Shown: in pieces, positions 1 through 9,327 of the stretch
How the letters are laid out: each line of letters begins with the position of its first letter
Numbering within the stretch: the first letter of the stretch is position 1
The notes under the pieces: model-generated
Told to the model about the DNA's origin: nothing
Databases searched by the model: none
What the model saw: the letters and a program-made list of their open reading frames with translations, nothing else
Made by a program: the position numbers and the translations under genes
DNA from: SMWD01 sp964629475
GTDB taxonomy: Bacteria; Pseudomonadota; Gammaproteobacteria; Steroidobacterales; GCA-2729495
Length of the DNA stretch: 64,000 nucleotides
Assembly: GCA_964629475.1 (NCBI GenBank)
Contig: CAZVQW010000001.1
Coordinates: forward strand, 124,001-188,000
Reading direction: 5' to 3'

Positions 1-3000
1 GCCGGCATCGGGTGTCGCGGTAATCTGTACCAGCTCGCCGAAATCATATTGCGGTTTATCCGGCTGTATCGCTACGCTGCCGTTGCCACTGGTTGTCAAT
101 GACAGGACCAGATCGGTCGGTGGCGGAGGCGGGGGACCGAGCGGATCGATCGTGATGTCGTCAAACTGCTTGCCGCCGTTGTGATAACCCCAGACGCCGA
201 CGGTCCCGGCCACCAGGCGCGTCGGGCTGCTGTCGATCGCATCGGCCTGCCAGTCCACCGGTTCGGTCTGACCATCCACCCAGACCTTGGCGCGCAGGTT
301 CGTCTGGATACCGTCATCCTCGACTTCGATGACAAACTGGTACCACTGGTTCGCCACCGGCACGACACCCGTATCGGTATCGCCACTGACCGTCGTGCCG
401 ACCGGACTGAAATGGAATGCGTTAGAGCCATAACGCCGCAGACGATAATAGGTGGATTGCGTCGGGTACTGGCTGAAAAATGTAACGCCGATGCCGCCTG
501 CGCTGTTGGTTATACGCATCCGTCCCGAATATCGATAGCCACCGAGCGGTACCGGTTCTCCGACCAGGTGCGAATGAATATTGGTCGCGCCGGAACTGGT
601 CGCAAAGTAGGTATTCGCGCCTTCGGTAGCAGTTGAAAACAGCGAGTCGTTTGCACTCAGGCTATTGTTTGCATCGGTATCCATCCAGCCGGTTGGATTC
701 TGGCCGCTGCCATAGGACTGGAAGTCATCAATATATTGTCCCGTCGCTTCGACGAATGTGGCGGTCAGTGCAACGTCGCCCGCAATCGTTAGCACCAGCG
801 GGTTCGTGTTGCCGGTCGCAGCGCCGCTCCAGTCGCTGAACTGCCAGCCGGGCGCGGGCGTGGCGGTCACGGTGACCGTGCTGCCCAGATCATAGGTCGG
901 CTGATCGGGAGATCGGGCAACCGTGCCCTGGCCATCAACGGTGACGGCTACCGGGTGCTGCGTGATTGGAATAAATTCGGCATTTATCGACAAATCGCTC
1001 AGTACCGTCAGGTTCAGCGGGTTGTCGTTCGAAATTACATCGCCGCTCCAGCCATTGAATAACCAGCCCACATCGGGAGTTGCCGTCAGGCTCAGCGTCG
1101 TGCCGCTGTCATAGGTCGGTTGATCCGGATTTGCCAGAATCGTGCCTTGTCCCGTTGGTGACACGGATACCGTGTGCTGCACGATTTCCTCGAACACCGC
1201 AGTCACGTTATGGTTGTCCAGCATTTGCAGGCCTGTCGGGTTTTCGACTCCGGTCAGATCGCCCTGCCAGCCGACGAAACGCCAGCCTGGATCGGGAATC
1301 GCTTCAAGCGTTAATGTTACGCCTGCGTTGTATTCAGGCAAATCCTCGGAAAGCATCACCGTGCCGTTGCCGATCACGGACGTACCCAGCGTATAAGTGA
1401 CCAGGGGCCCGGTTTGCAATGCCAGCACACTCAGGTCGTCCCAGCACTTCGAGCCGTCACTGAATGACCATAGCCCCGCGTGTCCGCCGGTGAGCCGATC
1501 GGCGCTGGTATCCGTCGCATTGACCTGCCAGTCGGGTGGCTCCGGATCGCTCTCGCGCCAGATGCGCGCCTTTACTTCGGTGCGATCGGATAGTGCATCG
1601 ACCTCGATCAGGAACCGATACCACACGCCCGGCTGCGGAGTCACGTTGGACACGACCAGGCCGTTCAAACCGTCGATACCGGTGGGTGTCAGATGAAAAC
1701 TGCCGCTGCCATAACGGCGCAACCGGTAGTAGTCAGTGGAGCCGGGGAACTGGCTGAAGAACGTCACGCCGATGCCGCCGCGCGGTGCATTGATCCGCAT
1801 GCGCCCACTGTACTGGTAACCGCTGCCCGGGATCACCAGGTCGGTCTGATGGGAATGAATATTTGTCGCGGTGGAAGAGGTGCAGAAACTCTGGTTGCCG
1901 CCGTCATCCTGGACCTCGAAATTGTCCTGTTCCGTCAGGCTGGAAAATGGACCCGTATCCAGCCACCCACCGGGATCGTCGCCGATAATCAGGCCATCGA
2001 AACTCTCCTCATAGATCGGTACCAGTGGCGCGAAGTTGGCCGTCACGCTGCGATCCTGATTCATGGGCAGCGTGGCCGGGTTCTCGCTACCCGTCAGTGC
2101 GCCTTCCCAACTCAAGAATCCCCAACCGGCTGCGGGAACGGCAGTCAGAGTTACGGATTCGTTAGACAGATAGCTGGCCTGATCCGGCTGCGCGACAATT
2201 GTACCGAGACCCGTTACCGCGCGTGTCAGATCGTGCAACGTAATCTCGTCAAAATTTGCAGTCAGAGCCAGCGGTGTCGAAATCGACAGTTCCAGTGGAT
2301 TGCGCAATGTTTCTGCATCGCCGGACCATCCGGTGAAGAGCCAGCCGCTGTCGGGCAACGCGGTGACGGAGATGCGATCACCAAACGCGTACTGCGGCTG
2401 ATCCGGGTTACGGGCTACGGTGCCGTTACCGATGACCGCCGTCGTCAACGGAATGGTCGGTACCGCTGGTATCAATGAGCGCACTTCCAGTTCATCGAAG
2501 TGCTTGCTGCCGCTCGAGTATGTCCACAAGCCCACCGTACCGCCGGTCAGGCGGCTTGGACCGGAGTCGAATGCGTTTATCTGCCAGCCGGCAGGTTCCT
2601 CGCGACCGTCTTCCCAGACATTGGCCTTGATCTCGGTCTGGCTGCCGGTGTCTTCGATGCGTATCCGGAATCGGAACCACGTATTGGCACGGGCAATGAC
2701 GGTTGACTGGGTCATGCCACCGGTAAATGAGGAACCTTCTGCCGTCAGGTGAAATTCGCCGGAACCGAACTGGCGCAGGCGATAGTAAGCTGCAGCCGCC
2801 GGGTATTGGCTGAATACCGTCACACCGATACCGGCCTGCTGATGGGTCATGCGCAAGCGACCGGTATATTCGTAGCCGTTGGCGAGGGCGACGCCGTCTA
2901 GATGCGAATGAATATTCGTCGCGGTGGAATCTGTCGCAAGATAACTTCCACCGGCATCCGCTTGAATCGAAAATAGTGCATCGTCTTCAGTCAGACTCGA

Positions 3001-4212
3001 AAACGGACCCGTGTCGAGCCAGAAAGCGGGTTGATCGCCGGCGGTATAACCTTCGAAATCTTCGCCATACAGGCCGGGCAACATTTCAAAGTTGGCCGTG
3101 ATGCTGGCATCCGTATCCAGGGGGTAAAGCACCGGGTTCTGCGTGCCGGTCAGATCACCGCTCCAGTCGGTGAATCCCCAGCCGGAATAAGCCATCGCGC
3201 TGACATCGATCGGTGTACCGCACTCAATTGCGCTGTTCTCCTCCTGTTCCACTCGATCCACCAGTTGTCTGCCGACAGTCATTGCCTCGGCGGCACCGCT
3301 GGTAAAGACATACATCCAGCCGCTAAACGGTGGATGCGGATTAAGAAACGGGTAGTTCTGGAACTCAAGCCCGCGCCTTGCATCCGGCGAGAACAACAGC
3401 TTGATGACGTGCGTATCCGCAATCGGCATCACGCGACCAAAACCCTGGCCATTCGACGCGTTGTAAACCGCCGTAATGAAATGGCCGTTGTAATTAAGCG
3501 GCCCGCCGTCGACAGGATCGAATACACCGTCGTCTCCGTAACGGCTGTAGAACAATCCGTGCGGCGGCTCGTTATGCGTCAGATAACCTCGTGCCCAGTC
3601 CTCACCACCGTGAGCAATATGCACGCCGGTTGACGTGCCGCCCGGTAGTAATTTGTCCGCGATATTCGCCGCCCATTGCATGTCGACGAAATCAACTTTG
3701 AGAAACTTCTGGTTCGCATAAATCGTGATATCGCGAATGATCTTGCTCGTTGGAACTTCGGTCTGTGAACCGACATTCCAGCGGTTCCAGATCATACGCA
3801 CCGTCTTGCGATCGGTTCCATCGAAGATAACCGTGGCACTGTCGATGGGGCCGATACCCGCACCTGCACCGAGAAAATCAGAAGGGCCCATCTGTTCGAG
3901 GCCGGTGTCCTTGATGACGAGTGACTTGACTGCAAACTGCAGGTTTTCGGGGTTGGCGCCGTGAAAACCGCCATATTCAACAGAGATTTCACTGTTGATC
4001 AGCCGCACGAAACTGAGGCTCTCCGAGATTTCAATGCGCAACTGTGTATCGACGTCCTGCGAGACCGGTTCATTGACTATGGCCTGGATATAGCCGCCGC
4101 CATTCGTTGCCTGCTCCAGGTTGCAGGTCGCAGCCACTGCATTGCTGCCCGTCACCATGAATAGTGCATTTAGAACCAGAACTTGAATTGAGATGGACTT
4201 GATCAAACGCAT
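1..4212 (-). CDS. Large secreted repeat protein with three lectin-like modules and InlB-type repeats (C-terminus beyond window)
   Basis: An open frame of 1404 codons runs from ATG 4212 leftwards off the window without a stop. Residues 1-28 form a signal peptide ending in AVAA before TCNLEQ. Residues about 29-335 are a beta-rich domain I do not recognise. After that, ~70-residue repeats with the signature GxGTV...PDQPxYxxG...ATPxxGWxFxxWSGD...NPL...ANF (divergent InlB B-repeat type) alternate with three ~200-residue modules (about 381-578, 733-933, 1156-1358). Each module starts near WLDTGPFSSL or a variant, carries TATNIHSH, GIGVTFFSQ and YYRLRRYGS-like blocks, and ends with GLW...G.K.FDDL, which suggests a concanavalin-like jelly roll. 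The repeats come as one, then two, then three copies before successive modules, and a further one starts at the edge. Export to the surface or medium is inferred. The substrate is unknown. The start is supported by the signal peptide; the ribosome binding site is weak. Confidence 0.85.
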   Translation of the reverse strand, partial: MRLIKSISIQVLVLNALFMVTGSNAVAATCNLEQATNGGGYIQAIVNEPVSQDVDTQLRIEISESLSFVRLINSEISVEYGGFHGANPENLQFAVKSLVIKDTGLEQMGPSDFLGAGAGIGPIDSATVIFDGTDRKTVRMIWNRWNVGSQTEVPTSKIIRDITIYANQKFLKVDFVDMQWAANIADKLLPGGTSTGVHIAHGGEDWARGYLTHNEPPHGLFYSRYGDDGVFDPVDGGPLNYNGHFITAVYNASNGQGFGRVMPIADTHVIKLLFSPDARRGLEFQNYPFLNPHPPFSGWMYVFTSGAAEAMTVGRQLVDRVEQEENSAIECGTPIDVSAMAYSGWGFTDWSGDLTGTQNPVLYPLDTDASITANFEMLPGLYGEDFEGYTAGDQPAFWLDTGPFSSLTEDDALFSIQADAGGSYLATDSTATNIHSHLDGVALANGYEYTGRLRMTHQQAGIGVTVFSQYPAAAAYYRLRQFGSGEFHLTAEGSSFTGGMTQSTVIARANTWFRFRIRIEDTGSQTEIKANVWEDGREEPAGWQINAFDSGPSRLTGGTVGLWTYSSGSKHFDELEVRSLIPAVPTIPLTTAVIGNGTVARNPDQPQYAFGDRISVTALPDSGWLFTGWSGDAETLRNPLELSISTPLALTANFDEITLHDLTRAVTGLGTIVAQPDQASYLSNESVTLTAVPAAGWGFLSWEGALTGSENPATLPMNQDRSVTANFAPLVPIYEESFDGLIIGDDPGGWLDTGPFSSLTEQDNFEVQDDGGNQSFCTSSTATNIHSHQTDLVIPGSGYQYSGRMRINAPRGGIGVTFFSQFPGSTDYYRLRRYGSGSFHLTPTGIDGLNGLVVSNVTPQPGVWYRFLIEVDALSDRTEVKARIWRESDPEPPDWQVNATDTSADRLTGGHAGLWSFSDGSKCWDDLSVLALQTGPLVTYTLGTSVIGNGTVMLSEDLPEYNAGVTLTLEAIPDPGWRFVGWQGDLTGVENPTGLQMLDNHNVTAVFEEIVQHTVSVSPTGQGTILANPDQPTYDSGTTLSLTATPDVGWLFNGWSGDVISNDNPLNLTVLSDLSINAEFIPITQHPVAVTVDGQGTVARSPDQPTYDLGSTVTVTATPAPGWQFSDWSGAATGNTNPLVLTIAGDVALTATFVEATGQYIDDFQSYGSGQNPTGWMDTDANNSLSANDSLFSTATEGANTYFATSSGATNIHSHLVGEPVPLGGYRYSGRMRITNSAGGIGVTFFSQYPTQSTYYRLRRYGSNAFHFSPVGTTVSGDTDTGVVPVANQWYQFVIEVEDDGIQTNLRAKVWVDGQTEPVDWQADAIDSSPTRLVAGTVGVWGYHNGGKQFDDITIDPLGPPPPPPTDLVLSLTTSGNGSVAIQPDKPQYDFGELVQITATPDAG

Positions 4213-4683
4213 AAATTTTCTCGTCTGTGACTGAGTTTTTATTGTTTGTTATCGAGTGGCAATCCTGGTTGCCGCAGTGCGGTGCGTGTTGCGAAAATGA
4301 TAAACGCCACCGCGTACAAACCGCATTTATTTATTGCTGTTGCGTAAAGTACCTACGGTGAAGATACGCTGTTTAAAATGGGTAATCCAGAGACCAAAAT
4401 ACCGTGTTCGCGATTTTATAGATTATGTCTAATTTGTTATTCCTGTTGAGTGACTGGATCGCACCGGTAGATGCTGCCGGCATGAGCCGACTTTCGTGAA
4501 CAGATGTCGAATCAAGTTCAGGATCGGCGCTGGTTTTGAACTGCAGCCCTGCGGAACTATTTACGGCCAACTTCGTTGACGCATTGCGGTGGATTTTTCT
4601 GCAGGTATTTAACTATTGCCCGAAGACAATAAGTGCGATGTCCTGTGAGCCAAGGATTATGTCAGGAGATGCGGCGCTAACGA
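4213..4683. other. Intergenic region, 471 bp, no gene recognised
   Basis: This stretch separates the start of the leftward giant secreted protein gene from the 3' end of the slipin gene. It is relatively AT-rich and should hold the promoter of the giant gene. The only open frames are short, lack ribosome binding sites and have no recognisable domains. I see no convincing hairpin terminator or operator. Confidence 0.5.
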
Positions 4684-5430
4684 TCAGGTTTTGTCACGGT
4701 TTATCAGTCCTTCTAGCAGATCCATCGGCAGCGGGAAAATAATCGTGTTCGTACCTTCCGTTGCGACTTCGGTCAGAGTCTGCAGATAACGCAATTGCAG
4801 CGCCTGTTTGTGCACGGCGAGTGTGCCGGCAGCGTCGGCCAGCATGGTGGCGGCCTGACGTTCGCCTTCGGCGTGAATGACCTTCGCACGTCGAGTTCGC
4901 TCAGCCTCGGCCTGTGCCGCGATTGCCCGAATCATGCTCTCGTCGAGGTCGATGTGCTTGATCTCGACGTTCGAGACCTTGATGCCCCAGGCATCGGTAT
5001 GTTGATCCAGAATTAATTGGACATCCGCATTTAATTTATCCCGTTCCGACAGCATTTCGTCCAGTTCATGCTGGCCGAGAACCGAACGCAGCGTCGTCTG
5101 GGCCAGCTGGCTTGTCGCCTCGAACACATTAGCGACCTGGATGATCGCTCTCTCGGGATCGACGATCCGAAAATACACGACGGCATTGACCTTGACTGAT
5201 ACGTTGTCCTTCGAGATGACGTCCTGAGTCGGTACGTCCATAACGATAACGCGCAGATCGACACGAGTCATTTTCTGGATGAAAGGAACGACGATGATGA
5301 TGCCCGGTCCTTTGACCTTTTGAAAACGACCAAGGAAAAAAATCACGCCTCGCTCGTACTCGGTCAGGATTTTGAAAATCGAGGCAATGATCAGGACTAC
5401 GAATCCAACACCAATTAAGCTACCTAACAT
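4684..5430 (-). CDS. Slipin (SPFH/stomatin/prohibitin-family membrane protein)
   Basis: This 248-residue protein has one N-terminal membrane segment (about 3-20). An SPFH domain follows, with the family motifs YERGVIFFLGRF, PGIIIVVPFI and RVDLRV...DVPTQDVISKDNVSV. A charged helical region then leads to a hydrophobic C-terminus. Slipins form oligomeric membrane rings, and bacterial members are usually encoded with an NfeD protease that can cleave them. Here the nfeD gene ends 25 bp upstream in the same direction, so the two are probably one operon. A strong AAGGAG lies 7 nt before the ATG at 5430, which fixes the start. Length is usual for the YbbK/slipin group. Function in membrane quality control is inferred from the family. 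Confidence 0.93.
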   Translation of the reverse strand: MLGSLIGVGFVVLIIASIFKILTEYERGVIFFLGRFQKVKGPGIIIVVPFIQKMTRVDLRVIVMDVPTQDVISKDNVSVKVNAVVYFRIVDPERAIIQVANVFEATSQLAQTTLRSVLGQHELDEMLSERDKLNADVQLILDQHTDAWGIKVSNVEIKHIDLDESMIRAIAAQAEAERTRRAKVIHAEGERQAATMLADAAGTLAVHKQALQLRYLQTLTEVATEGTNTIIFPLPMDLLEGLINRDKT

Positions 5431-5455
5431 GTCAGGATCTCCTTGATTCTTTTAA

Positions 5456-6871
5456 TCAATCAGTCGGTGCGACGTCAACGACCAGGCCTTGTATCTTGGT
5501 GACCCGCACCTTGTCGCCTTTGTTCACCGGAACTTCGCTGTGTGCGTTCCAGCGTTCACCGTTAATGAACACGACACCGTCGCGTTCGAAATCTTCCAGC
5601 GCTTCGGCAAGCTGGCCGAGCATGCTGTCTGCGCCGCTAACCGCCGGTCGGATGCGTAATTTCATAAGCACAAAGACAAGCCCCAGCAGCAGAAGACTGG
5701 CCACCAGTGCGATGCTGAAAATCAGCGGGCGAGCAATCTGCATACCCGGGATATCGCTGTCGAGCAAAATGATCGAGCCGAACACGAACGCGGCAACACC
5801 GCCGAAGCCCAGCGCGCCAAAGCTCGGCACGAGGGATTCTGCAATGATCAGTACCACGCCGAGAATAATCAGCGCCAGGCCGGCGTAGTTGACCGGCAGA
5901 ACCTGGAAGGCGAACAACGCAAGCAGGATACAGATTGCACCGACGACGCCCGGCACGATCGCACCCGGGTTGTAACCCTCGAACATCAGGCCGTAGATGC
6001 CGATGAGCATTAACAGGTAGGCAATATTCGGGTCCGTGATCGTCGCCAGCAGACGCGTGCGCCAGTCGGGTTCGAAATGTTCGACGAGCAGGTCCGCGGT
6101 TGCGAGGACCTGTTCCGTATCGCCAACCTTGACCGTACGTCCGTCGATGGCAGCCAGCAGCTCGGGTATCGATTCGACGACGACATCGATGACGTTTTGC
6201 TCGAGTGCCTGCGTGGCATTCAGGCTTTCGGCACTCCGCACGGCCTGTTCGGCCCAGTCGGCGTTACGGCCGCGCAACTCCGCCAGGCCACGAATGTATG
6301 CTATGGCATCGTTAATCACCTTGCGTTCCATGGCTGTCTTGCCGTCGTCTGCCGCCTGCGGCTTCGGTTCGCTGTCGACTTCGCCATCTGCCTTTTCATC
6401 GTCATCCGCCGGTTCGTCAGCGGGTTTTATTTTAAATGGATTCGATGGTTGGTTGCCGCCGCCAATCTGTACAGGTGTCGCGGAGCCGAGATTGGTGGCC
6501 GGCGCCATTGCGGCAATATGGCTCGCATACAGCAGGTAGGTTCCGGCACTGGCCGCACGGGAGCCGCTCGGAGAGACAAAAGTCGCAACCGGTACGGGTG
6601 AGTTCAGGATGGCCTTGATCATGTCGCGCATGGCCGAATCGAGGCCGCCGGGTGTGTCCATTTCGATGATGATCAGCGTTGCGCCGCTAATGGCGGCATG
6701 CTCAATGCCTTTGACGATGTAGTCACTTGTCGCGGGTCCGATCGCACCCTTGATCTCGAGTCGCAGGGCCGTACCGCCGGCCTGAACCGAAGAGGTGACC
6801 AGTATTGCGAGCAATAGTGCGATGATCGCAAAGGCTCGACTGCCTGGTATTGTTGAGCTACATGATGCCAT
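5456..6871 (-). CDS. nfeD: NfeD-family membrane-bound serine protease (ClpP-class plus NfeD domain)
   Basis: This is a long-form NfeD of 471 residues from the chosen ATG at 6871. It has a signal or anchor segment (AFAIIALLLAILVTS), then a ClpP-class protease domain with MDTPGGLDSAMRDM and the serine motif SGSRAASAGTYLL. A charged, Asp/Glu-rich linker (about 150-180) precedes four or five membrane segments and a C-terminal OB-fold NfeD domain (VFINGERWNAHSE, GDKVRVTKIQGLVVDV). Family members cleave the hydrophobic C-terminus of the partner stomatin. The slipin gene follows 25 bp downstream. The open frame extends upstream to 7150, but that would overlap the divergent gene at 7032 and adds no domain, so I use 6871; another ATG at 6916 is possible. 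Neither has a clear Shine-Dalgarno. Confidence 0.9.
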   Translation of the reverse strand: MASCSSTIPGSRAFAIIALLLAILVTSSVQAGGTALRLEIKGAIGPATSDYIVKGIEHAAISGATLIIIEMDTPGGLDSAMRDMIKAILNSPVPVATFVSPSGSRAASAGTYLLYASHIAAMAPATNLGSATPVQIGGGNQPSNPFKIKPADEPADDDEKADGEVDSEPKPQAADDGKTAMERKVINDAIAYIRGLAELRGRNADWAEQAVRSAESLNATQALEQNVIDVVVESIPELLAAIDGRTVKVGDTEQVLATADLLVEHFEPDWRTRLLATITDPNIAYLLMLIGIYGLMFEGYNPGAIVPGVVGAICILLALFAFQVLPVNYAGLALIILGVVLIIAESLVPSFGALGFGGVAAFVFGSIILLDSDIPGMQIARPLIFSIALVASLLLLGLVFVLMKLRIRPAVSGADSMLGQLAEALEDFERDGVVFINGERWNAHSEVPVNKGDKVRVTKIQGLVVDVAPTD

Positions 6872-7031
6872 TCGTTGCCCGTACTGACCGACTTCATTGA
6901 AGACTGACCAGAACATAATAGCAGGAGCGGCCGTGGTCCGTGTGCTCAATGATTCACGGTGCCATGGGGTTCCGGTGCCAGCCGTAATACTGCGATAATC
7001 CGGGTCCTCTAAGTCAAACGGCGGCCAGATT

Positions 7032-7952
7032 ATGGCGGTAAAAGAAAAACTTGGTCTCGGACTCCTGGCGCTCCTGATCGTGTCATCACAGGTTGGCGCA
7101 CAGGATTTTTCAAACGCAACGATTACGACAGTCCCGGTAGCCGAGGGCATCTATATGCTGATAGGCCAGGGTGGCAATATCGGCGTCAGCGTCGGTGAGG
7201 ATGGCGTACTGCTGATCGATGATCAGTTCGCGCCGATGCATGACAAGATCGTTGCGGCAGTCGGTGAGATTACGGAGCAACCCGTCAAAATGTTGCTGAA
7301 CACCCACTGGCATGGAGATCATACCGGCGGCAATGAGTTGTTTGCCGCCGGCGGTACATTGATTGTCGCGCACGACAACGTACGTACCCGTATGAATGCG
7401 AGTCACTTCTCATCGTTTTTCCGCTCCGAGCGGCCGCCGTCTCCGCAGGCTGCTTTGCCGGTGGTTACTTTTGACAGCACGGTAACCCTGCACATCAATG
7501 GCCTGACGATTCATGTGCAGCATGTACCGCCGGCCCATACCGATGGCGATGCCGTTGTGTGGTTTCGGGAGGCAAATGTCGTGCATCTCGGCGATACGTT
7601 CTTCAACAAGCTTTATCCGTTCATCGATATCGACAGCGGTGGTTCGATCCACGGTATGATCGCGGCCGTCGACAATGCACTGGCGAATATCGATGCGGAG
7701 ACGAAAGTTATTCCCGGTCACGGACCACTGGCTGACAGGCAGGCACTCGTTCAGTATCGTGACATGCTGCACACTGTTACCGGCCGGATAGAAACACAGA
7801 TAAGGGACGGTCGATCCAGTCAACAAATCATCGATGCCAAACCAACCGCCGAGTATGACGCCGAATGGGGTGGCGGATTCATTAAACCTGATCAGTGGGT
7901 TGCGCTGGTCTACGATTTGTTAGCCCAGGATCTGCCGGCCGAGGCACAATAA
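7032..7952 (+). CDS. Exported metallo-beta-lactamase-fold hydrolase
   Basis: The protein has 306 residues with a signal peptide (about 1-23, cleavage after VGAQ) and a metallo-beta-lactamase fold. The zinc ligands are visible: H92, H94, D96 and H97 in THWHGDHTGGN, then H169 (PPAHTDGD), D188 (HLGDTF) and H230 (PGHGP). It therefore has a complete two-metal site and should act in the periplasm. The overall pattern resembles the quinoprotein-relay or SoxH-like branch rather than an antibiotic-degrading enzyme, but the substrate cannot be told from sequence. It is divergent from nfeD. The gene ends 5 bp before the DAHP synthase start, so the two may be cotranscribed. Confidence 0.85.
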   Translation: MAVKEKLGLGLLALLIVSSQVGAQDFSNATITTVPVAEGIYMLIGQGGNIGVSVGEDGVLLIDDQFAPMHDKIVAAVGEITEQPVKMLLNTHWHGDHTGGNELFAAGGTLIVAHDNVRTRMNASHFSSFFRSERPPSPQAALPVVTFDSTVTLHINGLTIHVQHVPPAHTDGDAVVWFREANVVHLGDTFFNKLYPFIDIDSGGSIHGMIAAVDNALANIDAETKVIPGHGPLADRQALVQYRDMLHTVTGRIETQIRDGRSSQQIIDAKPTAEYDAEWGGGFIKPDQWVALVYDLLAQDLPAEAQ

Positions 7953-7957
7953 ATAAA

Positions 7958-9310
7958 ATGACCGAATTAAACTGGAAACCGGATGGATGGCAGGATCGGC
8001 CCGCGATCCAGCAACCGAGTTACGCCGATGCCGAGCATCTGAGCCGGGTCGTCGACAAGCTTGGACAGTTGCCACCGCTCGTGACGAGTTGGGAAATCGA
8101 ATCACTGCGCGACAAGATAACGGCGGCTCAACAGGGGCGTGCATTCGTCCTGCAGGGCGGCGATTGCTCCGAAAACTTCGAAGAATGTACCTCGGTAAAT
8201 ATCGTTACCAAGCTGAAGATATTGCTGCAGATGAGCATCGTCATGACGACCGGTTTAAAGCGGCCGATCATCCGTGTGGGACGCCTGGCCGGGCAGTTTG
8301 CCAAGCCTCGTTCGGCTGATATGGAGACACGCGACGGTGTCTCACTGCCGAGTTACCGCGGTGATCTGGTTAATCGCATGGCATTTACTCCCGAAGACCG
8401 CGAGCCGAATCCGGAGTTGATGTTGCGCGGCTATGAACGCGCGGGACTGGCACTGAATTTTATTCGTTCCCTGATCGATGGCGGGTTCGCGGATCTGCAT
8501 CACCCCGAGAACTGGGATCTGGATTTTGTCAGTCACTCGACATCGGCGACCGAATACCATCGTATCGTCGAGCGCATTGCCGACAGCCTGGATTTTTTCG
8601 AATCGATGACCGGCGCAAAGATCGATCGCGCAAAACGTATCGATTTCTATACGTCGCACGAGGCGTTGCATCTGCTATACGAACAGGTACAAACACGCTA
8701 CCTGGACCATCGCAATGCCTGGTACAACCTGACGACTCATTTCCCGTGGATCGGCATGCGTACGGCCGATCCGGATGGTGCGCACATCGAGTATTGCCGG
8801 GGTATTCGTAATCCGATCGGCATCAAGGTCGGTAACGCCATGACAGACGAAGAGCTGCGGCGCCTGGTCACTACGCTGAATCCCGATCGGCAAGACGGAA
8901 GGCTGGCGCTGATTCATCGTTTCGGTGCCGGACACATCGACGAACAGTTGCCGCGCATGATCGAGATCATCAAGTCACTCGAGATGCCGGTCCTGTGGAT
9001 GTGTGATCCGATGCACGGCAACACCGAGGCGGTGACGGGCGGCCGGAAAACGCGGCGTCTGGAGAATATTTTTGGTGAACTCGGGGCGGCATTCCGGGTT
9101 CATGCAGATGCCGGGACGATGCTCGGCGGCGTGCATCTGGAACTGACCGGCGAGCACGTCACCGAATGCGTAGGTGGTGCACGCGGCCTCAACGAACAGG
9201 ATCTGGATAAAGCCTACCTGACGCAGGTCGATCCGCGACTGAACTATGAGCAGGCCATGGAAGTTGCCCTGAGTATTGCAGAACGCGCTACCGCGACGCG
9301 TTCCGGCTGA
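7958..9310 (+). CDS. aroG: Class II 3-deoxy-7-phosphoheptulonate (DAHP) synthase
   Basis: This enzyme condenses phosphoenolpyruvate and erythrose 4-phosphate, the first step of the shikimate pathway, in the cytoplasm. The 450-residue product matches the plant/mycobacterial class II family: LQGGDCSENF near the N-terminus, RVGRLAGQFAKPRS, TSHEALHLLYE, EYCRGIRNPIGIKVG, WMCDPMHGNT and the C-terminal HLELTGEHVTECVGG metal/PEP-site blocks. The open frame begins further upstream inside the previous gene. ATG 7958 (MTELNWKPDG) is chosen because class II enzymes start with W.P.SWR-like sequence here and the upstream part overlaps the MBL gene. The gene symbol follows common annotation use and is not certain. 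Confidence 0.95.
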   Translation: MTELNWKPDGWQDRPAIQQPSYADAEHLSRVVDKLGQLPPLVTSWEIESLRDKITAAQQGRAFVLQGGDCSENFEECTSVNIVTKLKILLQMSIVMTTGLKRPIIRVGRLAGQFAKPRSADMETRDGVSLPSYRGDLVNRMAFTPEDREPNPELMLRGYERAGLALNFIRSLIDGGFADLHHPENWDLDFVSHSTSATEYHRIVERIADSLDFFESMTGAKIDRAKRIDFYTSHEALHLLYEQVQTRYLDHRNAWYNLTTHFPWIGMRTADPDGAHIEYCRGIRNPIGIKVGNAMTDEELRRLVTTLNPDRQDGRLALIHRFGAGHIDEQLPRMIEIIKSLEMPVLWMCDPMHGNTEAVTGGRKTRRLENIFGELGAAFRVHADAGTMLGGVHLELTGEHVTECVGGARGLNEQDLDKAYLTQVDPRLNYEQAMEVALSIAERATATRSG

Positions 9311-9327
9311 AGCCTCCACGTGCTTCC

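Noticed and set aside
1693..2478. Plus-strand frames of 100-261 codons across 181-3964
   Set aside because: They are shadows of the single minus-strand 1404-codon gene, whose protein repeats align in frame.
4373..4742. Short frames in the 4213-4683 gap
   Set aside because: Both are under 70 codons, lack ribosome binding sites and domains, and one overlaps the slipin gene.
6872..7150. Longer N-terminus for NfeD starting at 7150
   Set aside because: It would overlap the divergent MBL gene start and put 93 residues without a domain before the signal segment.
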